A DNA stretch of 64,000 nucleotides, taken from the NCBI GenBank assembly GCA_903835685.1, contig CAILNX010000022.1, forward strand, positions 1-64,000. The letters are read 5' to 3'. Position 1 is the first letter of the stretch, and each line of letters begins with the position of its first letter. The translations under genes were made by a program, and so were the position numbers. The notes below the pieces were generated by a model. That model had not been told where the DNA came from. It worked only from the letters and a program-made list of their open reading frames with translations, and made no database searches. This DNA is from an uncultured delta proteobacterium. Lineage in GTDB: Bacteria; Desulfobacterota; Desulfovibrionia; Desulfovibrionales; Desulfovibrionaceae. Shown in pieces: positions 44,382-54,794 of the stretch.

Positions 44382-46976
44382 ATGGGCGTCGGGTGGGGAC
44401 GGAGAAAAGCCTGGCCGGGCCTGCTGGTGGCCCTGGCCGCCGTGGCGGGGGCCGTGGTCCTGCGCCTGCCCATGTGGGACAGCTTCGGCCCCCGCGCCCC
44501 CTTTGTGACCTTCTACCCGGCCGTGATCCTGGCCGCGCTCTTCGGCGGGGTCTTCTCCGGGCTGGTGTCCACGGCCCTTTTGTCCCTGGTGGCCGCCCTC
44601 TGGGTCCTGGCCCCGGGGGGACTCCTGGCCATGGACTCCGCGAGCCTGGTCGCCCTGGGCATGTTCCTGTTCAGCGGCACGCTCATCTCCTGCATCATCG
44701 AGGCCCTGCACCAGGCCTCCACCCGGGCCTTGAAGGCCGAGTCCGAGGCCGCCCTGGCCGCCGAGCGCGGCCTGACCACCCAGGCCATGGACCGCCTGGC
44801 CGCCCTGGTGGAGAACTCGTACGACGCCATCGTGGGCAAGACCATGGAGGGGGTCATCACCAGCTGGAACTCCGGGGCCGAGAGCATCTACGGATACAGC
44901 GCGGCCGAGGCCGTGGGCCAATCGGCCTCCATGCTCTGCCCGGCGGGATGTTCCGACGAGGTCCCGGAAATCCTGGCCCGCATCAGGGCCGGGGAGCGGG
45001 TGAAGAATTTCGAGACCACGCGCCAGCGCAAGGACGGGTCCAGCATCCAGGTGTCCATGACCATGTCCGCCGTGCGCGGGCCGGACGGGAGTCTGACCGG
45101 GGTCTTGGTGGTCTCCCGGGACATCACCGAGCGCAAGCGGGCCGAGGCCGCCCTGCGTGAGAGCGAAACCTTTTTGCGCACCATCATCGAGTGCAGCCCG
45201 GACTGCGTCAAGGTGCTGAACAGCCAGGGCGAGCTGACCTTCATCAGCCAGGGCGGCCTGCGCCTCCTGGATTTGGAGGACGCCTCGGGGGTCCTGGGCC
45301 GGGCCTATGCCGATTTCTGGCGGGGCACCGCGCTGGTCCTGCTCCAGGAGGCCATGGAAGAGGCCCGGGCCGGAAGCCAGGGCCGGTTCCAGGGCTACTG
45401 CCCCACGGCCCGGGGCCGGACCCGCTGGTGGGACGTGTCCATCTCCCCCTTGCTCAGCGCCCGGGGCGAGATCGACCGCTTCCTGGTGATCTCCCGGGAC
45501 GACACGGTGCGCAAGGAGACCCAGGAGGCCCTGCTGGCCGAGCGGGACCGGCTTTTCACCATCCTGAACACCACCCAGGACCTCATGTTCCTGAAGGACC
45601 GGGATTTCCGCTATCTGGCGGCCAACGCGGCCCACGAGGCCCTTCTGGGCATGCGGCCCGAGGACATGCTCGGCCGCACGGATTTCGAGATCATGCCCGA
45701 GAACCAGGCCCGGCTCTGCCGGGAGTCCGACGAGGCCGCCCTGCGCGACGGCTCGGTCCAGGGCGAGGAGCAGTGGGGGGAGCGCTGGTTCCGGGTGAGC
45801 AAGAAGCGGGTGCAGAACGCCTGGGGAGAGGCCCAGGGCGTGGCCGCGCTGATCACGGACATCACCCCGGGCCGCCGGGCCTTCGAGGCCCTGCGCGAGA
45901 GCGAGGAGCGCTTCCGTAGGCTGGTGGAGAACGCGCCCGACGCCATCTTCGTGCAGACCGGGGGGGCCTTCGCCTATGTCAACCCGGCCTGGCTGAAGCT
46001 GTACGGGGCGCGCGGCCCCGAGGAGGTCCTGGGCCAGCCCGTGTTCTCCCGCCTGCACCCGGACTTCCACGCCAAAGTCCAGGAACGGGTCCGGCGCGTC
46101 AATGAGGGCACCCCCCAACCGCCCAAGGAGGAGCGCCACCTGCGCCTGGACGGCAGCGTCCTGGACGCCGAGGTCTCGGCCATGCCCCTGGTCTACAACG
46201 GCCAGCAAGGGGCCCTGGTCTTTGTGCGCAACATCGCGGCCCGCAAACAGGCCCAGGCCCTGCACGAGGACCTGGAGCGCATGGCCCGCCACGACTTGAA
46301 AGCCCCCTTGAACGGGATCATCAACCTGCCCCTGGTCATGCTCGACGAAGGGGGGCTCTCGTCCGAGCAGGCCGAATGCGCCGAGCTCATCCACCGGGCC
46401 GGGCTGCGCATGCTGGATCAGATCAATCTTTCCCTGAACACCTTCCAGATCGAGCAGGGCGTCTATATTTTCAACCCGGAGCCCGTGGACCTCTTGCGCG
46501 AGGTGCGTTTGATCGCGGAGGAGCTTTCGGTCCAGATCAAGGCCAAGCGCCTGGTCCTGGAATGCTTCCTGGGCCAGACTCCGGCCGGGGTCACCGACTC
46601 CTTCGTGGCCCTGGGCGAGCAGTTGCTCATGCGCTGCCTGCTGGAGAACCTGTTGGTCAACGCCGTGGAGGCCTCGCCTTCGAGAAGCACCGTGCGGGTG
46701 GTTTTTACCCAAGGCCAGGACCTTCTGGTCCGGGTGGAGAATGAGGGAGAGGTGGACCAGAGCATCCGGGACCGCTTCTTCGAGCGTTACGTGACCCACG
46801 GCAAGCAGGGCGGCACGGGCCTGGGCACCTATTCGGCCCGGCTCATGGCCAAGGTCCAGGGCGGGGACCTGCTCCTGGACACCTCCCGGCCCGGGTTCAC
46901 CACCCTCACGGTGCTCCTGCCCCGGACCCGGCCGCAAACCCCCCAGGCCGAGGCCGGGACTCTGGTCACGGACTGA
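44382..46976 (+). CDS. Multi-PAS membrane sensor histidine kinase
   Basis: The 864-residue protein has an N-terminal four-helix membrane region similar to the DUF4118/KdpD-type sensor (FVTFYPAVILAALFGGVFSGLVSTALLS, split here by spacing in the model). Four PAS domains follow, with ALVENSYDAIVGK and LVENAPDAIFVQ. The H-box is MARHDLKAPLNGI, of the RHDLK type. The ATPase boxes are LLENLLVNAVEASP and GGTGLGTYSARLM. No receiver is present. AGGAGG lies 5 bp before the ATG at 44382. The next kinase gene starts 1 bp after its stop. Confidence 0.9.
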   Translation: MGVGWGRRKAWPGLLVALAAVAGAVVLRLPMWDSFGPRAPFVTFYPAVILAALFGGVFSGLVSTALLSLVAALWVLAPGGLLAMDSASLVALGMFLFSGTLISCIIEALHQASTRALKAESEAALAAERGLTTQAMDRLAALVENSYDAIVGKTMEGVITSWNSGAESIYGYSAAEAVGQSASMLCPAGCSDEVPEILARIRAGERVKNFETTRQRKDGSSIQVSMTMSAVRGPDGSLTGVLVVSRDITERKRAEAALRESETFLRTIIECSPDCVKVLNSQGELTFISQGGLRLLDLEDASGVLGRAYADFWRGTALVLLQEAMEEARAGSQGRFQGYCPTARGRTRWWDVSISPLLSARGEIDRFLVISRDDTVRKETQEALLAERDRLFTILNTTQDLMFLKDRDFRYLAANAAHEALLGMRPEDMLGRTDFEIMPENQARLCRESDEAALRDGSVQGEEQWGERWFRVSKKRVQNAWGEAQGVAALITDITPGRRAFEALRESEERFRRLVENAPDAIFVQTGGAFAYVNPAWLKLYGARGPEEVLGQPVFSRLHPDFHAKVQERVRRVNEGTPQPPKEERHLRLDGSVLDAEVSAMPLVYNGQQGALVFVRNIAARKQAQALHEDLERMARHDLKAPLNGIINLPLVMLDEGGLSSEQAECAELIHRAGLRMLDQINLSLNTFQIEQGVYIFNPEPVDLLREVRLIAEELSVQIKAKRLVLECFLGQTPAGVTDSFVALGEQLLMRCLLENLLVNAVEASPSRSTVRVVFTQGQDLLVRVENEGEVDQSIRDRFFERYVTHGKQGGTGLGTYSARLMAKVQGGDLLLDTSRPGFTTLTVLLPRTRPQTPQAEAGTLVTD

Positions 46977-46977
46977 A

Positions 46978-49236
46978 ATGACCTTATCCTCTTCAATGAT
47001 GGAAGAAAAAAAGAAACCCGGACTGGGCCGGTCCTGGCCGCGCGCCTTCACCTCGCACTGGGTGATCTTGAGTCTGGTCCTGGCCACCCTGGGATCGAGC
47101 GTGGGCTACAACCTCTTCCGGAACCACCGGGAGGCCCTGGAACAGGAGGAGGCCCGCCTGGCCGCCCAGGCCCGGGTCATCGAGGAGAACCTGGGCCATC
47201 TGCTCGGCAGCACGGACAAGGCCTTGCGGGAGGTCGCGGCCTCCCTGTCCAGGGACCTCGGGAGCGAGAGCGGCCCCGCCCGACTCAGCGAGGAAATCGG
47301 GATCATCGCCGGGAGCATGCCGGGCGTCAGCGTGGTCCAGGCCACCGACGCCCAGGGGACCATCCTCTTCAGCAGCCAGGCGCAGCTTCAGGGGCAGTCC
47401 CTGGCCTTCCGCGATTATTTTCAGCGGGCCAAGGGAATGAACAATCCGTCCCGGGTGTACCTCTCGCCGCCGCTCAAAAGCATCCGGGGCACCTGGAGCA
47501 TGGTCCTGCACCGCAGCCTGCGCGGCCCGGGCGGGGATTTCGCCGGGGTGGTGGTGGCCGGGCTGGACTCCGGGTATTTCCAGACCCTGCTGGCCTCGGT
47601 GAACTACGCCCCGGACATGCGCACCGCCCTGGTGCACGGAGGCGGCCTGCTCTTTCTCGTGGACCCGGCCCGGGAGGGGGTCCAGGGAACGGACCTGTCC
47701 CAGCCCGGGTCCTTCTTCGCCCGGCACCTGGCCACGGGCCAAAGGGCCAGCGTGCTCACCGGCCGGACCAGGACCACGAGTGAAGTGCGCATGATGGCCC
47801 AGCGCACCATCCGGCCTGTCGGCCTGTCCCTGGACGTCCCCCTGGTGGCGGCCGTGAGCCGGGATCTTTCGGCCATCACCGCGCCCTGGCGGGCCAACGC
47901 CCTGGGCCAGGGACTGCTTTTCGGCCTGGCCGTCCTGGCCGCCTCGGCCGCCCTGTTCTCCTTCCAGCGCCGCCAGCGCGCCTCCCTGGATCAGGCCGCC
48001 CTGGCCCAGACCCGGCTGCACGAGAGCGAGGTTCTGTTCCGGACCCTGTTCGAGCGCTCCTCCGAGGCCCTGCTGCTCCTGGCCGACGGCCGGTTCGTGG
48101 ATTGCAACGAGGCCTCCCTGGCCATGCTGGGCCTGCTGGACAAGTCCCAGCTTTTGGGCCGCAGCCCGGCGGAGTTCTCCCCGGAATACCAGCCCGACGG
48201 CCGCCGCTCCGAGGAAAAGGCCGAAGACCTGATCGCCCAGACCGAGGAGGGCGGGACCCACCATTTCGAGTGGACCCATCTGCGGGCCAGCGGCGAGCCC
48301 TTTATCGCCGAGGTGGGCCTGTCCCGCATCAGGCTGGGCGGGCGGCTCATGCTCCACGTGGCCTGGCGGGACATCACCCGGCGCGCGGAACAGGAGCGGA
48401 TCGTGCGCGAGGCCCGGGATCTCTTGGAGATCACCGTGGCCAAACGCACCGAGGAGCTGTCGGGCACCGTGGCCGCCCTGCGGGAGGCCCGCGACCAGGC
48501 CGAATCCGCCGGGCGGATGAAGATCGCCTTTCTGGCCGGGGTGAGCCACGAGCTGCGCACCCCTCTGAACCCGGTGCTCGGCATGCTCCAGTTGCTCCTG
48601 GACCAGAGCCCCCGGCCGGACCAGATGGAGTTCCTGCAGGGCGCCCTGTCCGGGGCCGAGCGGCTGCTCTCCATGGTCAACGATCTGATCGAGCTGACCG
48701 GCCTGGAGGACGTGAAGGCCGCGACAGCCCCCATCGGCCTGGACGGGGTCCTGGACTTGTTCCGCCGGGAGATCGGGGCCAAGGCCCGGGCCAAGGGCCT
48801 GGACCTGACCACGACCCTGGCCCCGGACTCCCCGGACATCATCACCACGGACCTGAATCTTTTGCGCCGGATGCTCCTGAACCTGGGCGACAACGCCGTG
48901 AAGTTCACCATCCGGGGCAGCGTGGGCCTTACGGTGTCCGTGTCCCGGACCGGGGCGGGGAGGGGCCTGGCCTGCTTCGCCGTGTCCGACACCGGAATCG
49001 GCCTGGCCCCGGACAAGGTCGAGGCCGTGGCCGCGGGCCTGACCCAGGGGGAGACCGGCCTGGCCCGCCAGTACGGCGGCCTGGGCCTGGGCCTGGCCAC
49101 GGTGCGCAAATGCCTGGACATCCTGGAGGGGACCCTGGAAGTGGAAAGCACCCCGGGCCAGGGCTCCATCTTCCGCCTCTGGCTGCCCGTGCATTTCTGC
49201 AGCCGGGAGGACTTGAGCGCCTGCCTGTTGGGGTAG
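46978..49236 (+). CDS. Cache-PAS sensor histidine kinase
   Basis: The 752-residue protein has two membrane helices flanking a periplasmic Cache-like sensor (residues 50-305, with DSGYFQTLLASVN and FFARHLATGQ). A PAS domain (LFRTLFERSSEALLLLADGRF), HisKA (FLAGVSHELRTPLNPVLGML) and HATPase_c (RMLLNLGDNAVKFT, DTGIGLAPDKV, GGLGLGLATV) follow. No receiver. It is translationally coupled to the gene at 44382, so two different sensors are made together. Confidence 0.9.
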   Translation: MTLSSSMMEEKKKPGLGRSWPRAFTSHWVILSLVLATLGSSVGYNLFRNHREALEQEEARLAAQARVIEENLGHLLGSTDKALREVAASLSRDLGSESGPARLSEEIGIIAGSMPGVSVVQATDAQGTILFSSQAQLQGQSLAFRDYFQRAKGMNNPSRVYLSPPLKSIRGTWSMVLHRSLRGPGGDFAGVVVAGLDSGYFQTLLASVNYAPDMRTALVHGGGLLFLVDPAREGVQGTDLSQPGSFFARHLATGQRASVLTGRTRTTSEVRMMAQRTIRPVGLSLDVPLVAAVSRDLSAITAPWRANALGQGLLFGLAVLAASAALFSFQRRQRASLDQAALAQTRLHESEVLFRTLFERSSEALLLLADGRFVDCNEASLAMLGLLDKSQLLGRSPAEFSPEYQPDGRRSEEKAEDLIAQTEEGGTHHFEWTHLRASGEPFIAEVGLSRIRLGGRLMLHVAWRDITRRAEQERIVREARDLLEITVAKRTEELSGTVAALREARDQAESAGRMKIAFLAGVSHELRTPLNPVLGMLQLLLDQSPRPDQMEFLQGALSGAERLLSMVNDLIELTGLEDVKAATAPIGLDGVLDLFRREIGAKARAKGLDLTTTLAPDSPDIITTDLNLLRRMLLNLGDNAVKFTIRGSVGLTVSVSRTGAGRGLACFAVSDTGIGLAPDKVEAVAAGLTQGETGLARQYGGLGLGLATVRKCLDILEGTLEVESTPGQGSIFRLWLPVHFCSREDLSACLLG

Positions 49237-49270
49237 TGTCGAGTACGCGAAACAAGACAGGCCAAGAATG

Positions 49271-49299
49271 AAGAATAAGAATAATTATTTCTTATTCTT
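49271..49299. terminator. Bidirectional AT-rich terminator between convergent kinase genes
   Basis: An AAGAATAAGAA/TTCTTATTCTT perfect 11-bp stem with a 7-nt loop. A- and T-runs on both sides serve both strands. Confidence 0.7.
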
Positions 49300-49325
49300 G
49301 CGCGCTTGTGGGGGTCAATCGAGGG

Positions 49326-51869
49326 TCAGCGGACCGGCGGGTCCAGGGGCAGACGCACCGTGACCGTGGTCCCGGACTGCTCCGAGGTGTCCATGGCGAT
49401 CCGGCCGCCCATGGTCCGGGTCATGATGGCCGCGCTGTAGGTGCCCAGGCCCGTGCCCCCGACCTTGTCGCAGGTGGCGTACTTCTCGAAGAAGCAGTCC
49501 CGCACCTGGACCGGAACCGGGTGGGGGTTGGTGATGGCCAGGACCAGATGGCCGTCCGCCACGGACAGGTCCACGTCCACGAACTCGTCCGGGGCGTTGG
49601 CCTCCAGGGCGTTGCGCACAAGGTTCATGACCACGATGTCCAGGAGCAGGGGGTCGGTCGTCAGGGTCAGGCCCTGCTCCCGGCCCGCCGGGACCTGTTC
49701 GCGGATGCGCACCAGGCCGGGGTCCCGGCCCATGCCCAGAGCCAGCATGTCCGCGTTTTCCCTGGCCATCAGAACCGGGTCGCAGTCCTTGGGAGTCATC
49801 CGGTAGGTCCCGGTCTCGATCTTGTGCATCTCCAGCGAACTGTTGATCTGGCTGAGCATCTTGCGGCTGGCCGTGGTCATCAGGCGGAGCATGGTGCGCT
49901 GGTCCGGGGTCAGGTTGTCGGCCGCCAGGAGCAGGACGGGGATGTTGATCAGCCCGGACAGGGGGGATTTCAAGTCGTGGCGGATGATGCGCTCCACGTC
50001 CTCCTTGATCCGCTCCAACTGCCGCAGTTCGGTGATGTCGTGGATGGAGGCCATGACCAGGGTTTTGGCCTGGTACTGGATGGGGCTGGTGTAAACGTCC
50101 ACATCCCGGATTTCCCCGTTGGCCAGCCGGTGCCCGAAGCGGTAATGATTCTTTTCCGAACGGGAGGCCTTGGCCAGTTCCGGCAGGGCCTCTTCCTTGC
50201 CCAGGGCGTTGTTCAAGTCATAGATGAACATGCCCCGAAGCTGCTCGTACCCATACCCGTAGAAGGCCACGGCCGCCGGGTTGGCGTCCACGATGGCCCC
50301 GTCATTCGGGTCGATGATGAGCTTCACGGACTCCAGGCTGGTGAAAAAGGCCCGGTAGCGCTCCTCGCTCTCCCGCAGGTCCGCTTCGGCCTGCTTGCGC
50401 CAGGTGATGTCCCGGGCCGAGGCGTACAAATACACCCGGCCGTCCAGGGCCAGGCCCCGGGCATTGATCTCCACGTCCAGGACCTGCCCGTCCCGATGCC
50501 GGTGCCGGGTCTCGAAGACTTTGGGGGAGCGGATGAGCGCTTCGATGGTCGGGGTCAGTTCCCGGGGCTGAAACTGGATGTCCCAGTCGGCCACGTTTAA
50601 GGCCGCCGCCTCCTTCATGGTGTACCCGAGCATCCGGGCAAAGGACGGGCTGCACAGGAGCACATTTCCGCCCGTATCCAGGATGTGGATGCCGTCCGTG
50701 GCGTTCTCCAGCAGGGCCTGAAGCCGGGCGGATTCGGCCTTCAGGCTGCGCTCGGCCTGGTCCCGGGCCTGGCGGTCCCGGGCCAGAGATTCGGCCATGG
50801 CCGCAAAGGCCCCTTGCAGGGCCAGGACCTCCCGGCACCCGGTCAGGCCTCCGGTGGCCGGGAGCGGCTGGCCCTTGGCCACCAGGGCGGTCTCCCGCTC
50901 CAGGGTCTCCAGGCCCGAGGCCACCAGTTGGTTGGACAGAAAACCGCCGATGGCCAGGGCCAGGGCGGTGAGCATAAGGATCAGGACCAGGAGGCGGCCG
51001 TAGACCGGCCAGACCTGTTCGGCCCAGGCCGGGGTGGGAATCCCGACCAGGACGCCCATATACCCGCTCTCCCCGTGTTCGGTCCAGAATTTGATGAAGG
51101 CGTAGGTAATGCTCTGGCCGGTCTTGTCCGGGATGGTGAAGGTCCCGGCGTTGTTCGCGCTTCCGGCGATGTTCGCCCAGGCCCGGATCGTCCGGCCCAC
51201 CGGGGAGGCCTCCTGCCGGGGAAAGCGCAGAAGCCGGTCGCCCTGGTCGTTGTAGAGCAGAAAACGGGCGCCTGTGGGGGCGTTCAAGTCAGCGAAATAC
51301 CGGTCGTATTCATCGAGGCGCAGGCCCATGAGGAGCACCCCGGCCACCTGGCCGTCCGGGTCCTTGACCGGCGCGACAAAGGGCAGCACGGTCAGGCCCG
51401 AGGCCCGGCCCACGGTAGTACGGGCCACGATGAACCGGGCCCCCTGCATGACCGCCCGGAACGAAGCCCGGTCGCTGTAATTGATGGAGGCGTTGCTGGT
51501 CGCCGAGGAAGCCCGCAGATACCCGTCCGGTCCTGCCAGAGTCAGGGAGGCGTATTGCGGGTTGGCAACCATGAGGCCCTGGAACTGCTCCTGAAGCGAG
51601 GCCGGGTCGCGGTCGGCCAGGCCGGGCTGGCTGGCCAGGGTCTCCAGCAGGGTCCGGGCGTGCAGGATCACATCCTCGTGCTTGCCCCCGAAGTTGCGGG
51701 CCAGCTCCATGGCCTGGGCCGATACCGCGTCCTGCTCGGCCTTGAACTGCTCTCGGCCCAGGAAGAGCACGGCCACCAGCAGGGGGACCATGGCGCACAG
51801 GGTGGCCAGGCAGGCCAGGGAGCGCATGGAGCAGCGGGCGACAAAGCGGTTCAAAGGCCGAAGGGACAT
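49326..51869 (-). CDS. dCache-PAS sensor histidine kinase (RHDLK type)
   Basis: The 847-residue protein has membrane helices near residues 15-35 and 305-325. They flank a periplasmic double-Cache sensor (ETLASQPGLADRDPASLQEQF, LMVANPQYASLTLAGPDGYL). Two PAS domains follow (LLENATDGIHILD; FFTSLESVKLIID), an H-box IIRHDLKSPLSGLIN and ATPase boxes VMNLVRNALEANAP and GGTGLGTYSAAIM. Its sensor closely resembles that of the gene starting at 61958. No receiver is present. I chose the ATG at 51867-51869 rather than an earlier one through non-conserved sequence. Confidence 0.9.
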   Translation of the reverse strand: MSLRPLNRFVARCSMRSLACLATLCAMVPLLVAVLFLGREQFKAEQDAVSAQAMELARNFGGKHEDVILHARTLLETLASQPGLADRDPASLQEQFQGLMVANPQYASLTLAGPDGYLRASSATSNASINYSDRASFRAVMQGARFIVARTTVGRASGLTVLPFVAPVKDPDGQVAGVLLMGLRLDEYDRYFADLNAPTGARFLLYNDQGDRLLRFPRQEASPVGRTIRAWANIAGSANNAGTFTIPDKTGQSITYAFIKFWTEHGESGYMGVLVGIPTPAWAEQVWPVYGRLLVLILMLTALALAIGGFLSNQLVASGLETLERETALVAKGQPLPATGGLTGCREVLALQGAFAAMAESLARDRQARDQAERSLKAESARLQALLENATDGIHILDTGGNVLLCSPSFARMLGYTMKEAAALNVADWDIQFQPRELTPTIEALIRSPKVFETRHRHRDGQVLDVEINARGLALDGRVYLYASARDITWRKQAEADLRESEERYRAFFTSLESVKLIIDPNDGAIVDANPAAVAFYGYGYEQLRGMFIYDLNNALGKEEALPELAKASRSEKNHYRFGHRLANGEIRDVDVYTSPIQYQAKTLVMASIHDITELRQLERIKEDVERIIRHDLKSPLSGLINIPVLLLAADNLTPDQRTMLRLMTTASRKMLSQINSSLEMHKIETGTYRMTPKDCDPVLMARENADMLALGMGRDPGLVRIREQVPAGREQGLTLTTDPLLLDIVVMNLVRNALEANAPDEFVDVDLSVADGHLVLAITNPHPVPVQVRDCFFEKYATCDKVGGTGLGTYSAAIMTRTMGGRIAMDTSEQSGTTVTVRLPLDPPVR

Positions 51870-51909
51870 GAATAAATCCTCGATAGACGTGCGCGTGCGG
51901 CAGCGGAAT

Positions 51910-54558
51910 CTACTCTCCGATATGCGCGCCAATGGCCGACATGAGCTGGGCGATGTCCACGGGCTTGGCCAGATAGTCGTTGCAGCCAGCCGCCAGATAG
52001 GTTTCTTGATCGCCTTTCATGGCGTGGGCTGTCAAGGCGATAATGGGTACGTCCCGCTTGGACTCTCCGGCCTGCCCGGCCCGGATGCGGCTGGTGGCCT
52101 CCATGCCGTCCATGACCGGCATCTGCATGTCCATGAGCACGGCGTCGATGTCCTCCCTGGCCAGGACCTCCAGGGCCTCCTTGCCGTTCCGGGCGGTGAA
52201 GACCACCTGCTTCTGCCTCTCCAGAATGCGGCTGGTGCCAAAGAGGTTGATCTGTTCGTCCTCGACCAGGAGGATGCGGGCCTGAAAGGGGCAGGCGGGC
52301 GAGGGGGACTTCCGGGCTTCCGGGAGCGGGGCCTGGTCCGCCTGGACCAGGGGGACCTCGATGGCCACGGTGGTGCCCTGGCCCGGCGTACTGCTCAAGG
52401 AGATGCTCCCACCCATGAGCTTGGCCATGCGTTCGGCCAGGCCCAGGCCCAGGCCCGTGCCCCCGTACCGGCGGGTGAAGGACCCGTCGGCCTGGGTGAA
52501 GGGCTCGAAAATGCGGGCCAACTGGTCCGGGGCGATGCCGATGCCGGTGTCGGCCACCGTGAAGCGCAGGGTCCGGCCTAAAGGGTCCGGGTCCACGGTC
52601 AGGGTGATGCCGCCGGTGTCCGTAAACTTGACCGCGTTGCCCAGGAGATTGAAGAGCACCTGGCGCAGGCGGATGTCGTCCCCGAGCAGGATGTCGGGCA
52701 GGCTCTCATCCACCCGGCAGTCCACGTAGAGCTCCTTCTGGGCCGCCTGGGGGGCGAAGATGGCCTGGATGGTGGAGACCAGGTCGCGGATGGAGTACGC
52801 GGTTTCGAACAGCTCGAATTTCCCGGCCTCGATCTTGGAGAGGTCCAGGATGTCGTTTAAGATGGTCAGGAGGTTGCGGCCGGATTGGGCGGCCAGGACC
52901 ACCAGTTCGCGCTGGGCCGGTTTGAGCTGGTCGTGCTCCAGAACCTGGAGCAGGCCCAGGACCCCGTTCAAGGGGGTCCGGATCTCGTGGCTCATGTTGG
53001 CCAGGAACTGCGATTTGACCTTGTTTCCCAGCTCGGCCCGGTCCTTGGCCTCCAGCAGGGCCTCCTGGGCCTTTTTCCGGTCGGTGATGTCCCGGTTGCT
53101 GGCCCTGCGGCCCAGGGAGACCCCGTCGGGCCGGAAGATGGGCAGGCAGTGGTGGCTGATCCACACGATGTGCCCGTCTCGGCGCCTGATCCTGAAATCC
53201 AGTTCGCAGACCCCGATGTGCTCGAAATCCACCTCGTGCACGTGGCCGTTGAAAATCCCCTGGTCCTCCGGGAGGATGATGCTCCGGATGAGTTCGGGAT
53301 CGTCCTTGAACTGCTGGACGGTGTATCCGGTGATGGCCAGGCAGGACGGGGACATCCAGACCAGGCGGCCGTCCGGGGCGCGCCAGTATTCCCAGTCGTA
53401 GGTGTGGTCGGCCACGGTGCGGAGTTTTTCCTCGCTCAAGGCCAGGGCGGCCGTGGCCTCCTGGCGCTCGGCCTCCCGGCCCCGGATGGACGTGCGCATC
53501 TCCTCAAAGGCCTTGGCCAGGAGCCCGGTCTCCCCGTCCTCTCCCGAGATGGACAGGGGCGGCGGATCGTCGCCCTGGCCAAAGGCCTTGGCCGCCTGGG
53601 CCAGGGTCTCCAGGTCCCGGGCGATGGCCGTCCCGCCCAGGACCCAGGTGGCGGCCAGGGCCAGGAGCACGGCCAGGGCCAGGGAGCCCAGGTTCCAGAT
53701 CAGGTTCGCGCGGGCCTCGGCAAAGATGGTCTCCTTGGGAATTCCGGTGAACATGTACATGTAGGGCTCGGCCGCCGGATCAAGGCGCAATTGGGCGTAG
53801 GCCACCATGCGGATGGTCCCGTCGGAATTGACCTGCTCCAGGAAGCCGCCGCCCTTGCCGCTGGCCGCCGAGGCGAAATTTTTGGTCTGGACCGGCGCGC
53901 CCACGGGGCTGGACTGGTCGTCCGCCGGATAGCGGTACAGCCGCGCGCCCTGGCGGTCGGCAATGCCGAAGTAGGAGCCCTGCGGCAGTTTGACGTCCTC
54001 GAACAGGCGGCCGTAGTGCTCCAGCTTGATGCTGATGGTGAGCACCCCGCAGAGATGGCCCGAATCGTCGTACACGGGCTGGGCAAAGGGGAAGATGGGG
54101 ACCGGGGTGACCCGGCCCACCGTGTATTCGCCCAGGGTGAATTCGCCGTTGGCCATGGCCGCCTGGATAAAGGTCCGGTCGGCATAATTGGCCGGGACCA
54201 GGGGCAGGCCCGAGGAAATGGCGTCCCCGCGCAGGTTCAGGAGCAGGAGGCTGCCGTAGATCGGATTGGCTTTCAGCACCGAGGCCAGGATGGTGGTGCT
54301 GGCCGGGATGTCCTGTTGCCGTATGGCCGGCATCAGGGCCAGGGTGTGCAGGATGGTCCGGGTCGCGGAGGTGACCCCGACCTGGACCTCGCTGAAGTTC
54401 TTGACGGTCAGCCGGGCCTCTTTTTCGGCCCCGTCCAGGGAGCGCCTGGTCTGGGCCACTCCGTTGAAGAGAATGATCAGCAGGGCGGGCAGGGAGGCGG
54501 TCAGGACCAGGAACAACAGTTTCTTTCGGATGGTCCCGCGAAAAAGGTCCCTCAGCAT
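51910..54558 (-). CDS. Hybrid dCache-PAS sensor histidine kinase with receiver
   Basis: The 882-residue protein has a periplasmic double-Cache sensor (residues 45-270, with LALMPAIRQQDIPAST and NPIYGSLLLLNLRGD) and HAMP. A PAS/PAC region follows (YDWEYWRAPDGRLVWMSPSC, nearly the same as in the kinase at 57079). HisKA ([20 protein letters not shown]), HATPase_c (LFNLLGNAVKFTD, DTGIGIAPDQL, GTGLGLGLAE) and a receiver (ILLVEDEQINLFG, VLMDMQMPVMDG) complete it. It lies 40 bp upstream of the previous kinase on the same strand, so they may be cotranscribed. Confidence 0.9.
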   Translation of the reverse strand: MLRDLFRGTIRKKLLFLVLTASLPALLIILFNGVAQTRRSLDGAEKEARLTVKNFSEVQVGVTSATRTILHTLALMPAIRQQDIPASTTILASVLKANPIYGSLLLLNLRGDAISSGLPLVPANYADRTFIQAAMANGEFTLGEYTVGRVTPVPIFPFAQPVYDDSGHLCGVLTISIKLEHYGRLFEDVKLPQGSYFGIADRQGARLYRYPADDQSSPVGAPVQTKNFASAASGKGGGFLEQVNSDGTIRMVAYAQLRLDPAAEPYMYMFTGIPKETIFAEARANLIWNLGSLALAVLLALAATWVLGGTAIARDLETLAQAAKAFGQGDDPPPLSISGEDGETGLLAKAFEEMRTSIRGREAERQEATAALALSEEKLRTVADHTYDWEYWRAPDGRLVWMSPSCLAITGYTVQQFKDDPELIRSIILPEDQGIFNGHVHEVDFEHIGVCELDFRIRRRDGHIVWISHHCLPIFRPDGVSLGRRASNRDITDRKKAQEALLEAKDRAELGNKVKSQFLANMSHEIRTPLNGVLGLLQVLEHDQLKPAQRELVVLAAQSGRNLLTILNDILDLSKIEAGKFELFETAYSIRDLVSTIQAIFAPQAAQKELYVDCRVDESLPDILLGDDIRLRQVLFNLLGNAVKFTDTGGITLTVDPDPLGRTLRFTVADTGIGIAPDQLARIFEPFTQADGSFTRRYGGTGLGLGLAERMAKLMGGSISLSSTPGQGTTVAIEVPLVQADQAPLPEARKSPSPACPFQARILLVEDEQINLFGTSRILERQKQVVFTARNGKEALEVLAREDIDAVLMDMQMPVMDGMEATSRIRAGQAGESKRDVPIIALTAHAMKGDQETYLAAGCNDYLAKPVDIAQLMSAIGAHIGE

Positions 54559-54794
54559 GTTCTTTTCCTCATGGGGGAAATGATAATACGGCCGTCCCTG
54601 ATGTGAAGTCCTCGGTCAAGAGTATTTGCCTGTCATCGGAGAGAAGAGTCAATAAATTTATTGATCGCGGGCGGCTGCCTCGGTCCCGCCCCTGGGGTTG
54701 CCATTCCCCTTGACTCGGGCCATAACCAAAAAAATGGGGGCGGGCGAGGACCCTTGGGGAGGATTTTCCGGCAACCTGAACAGCGGGTGGGGCT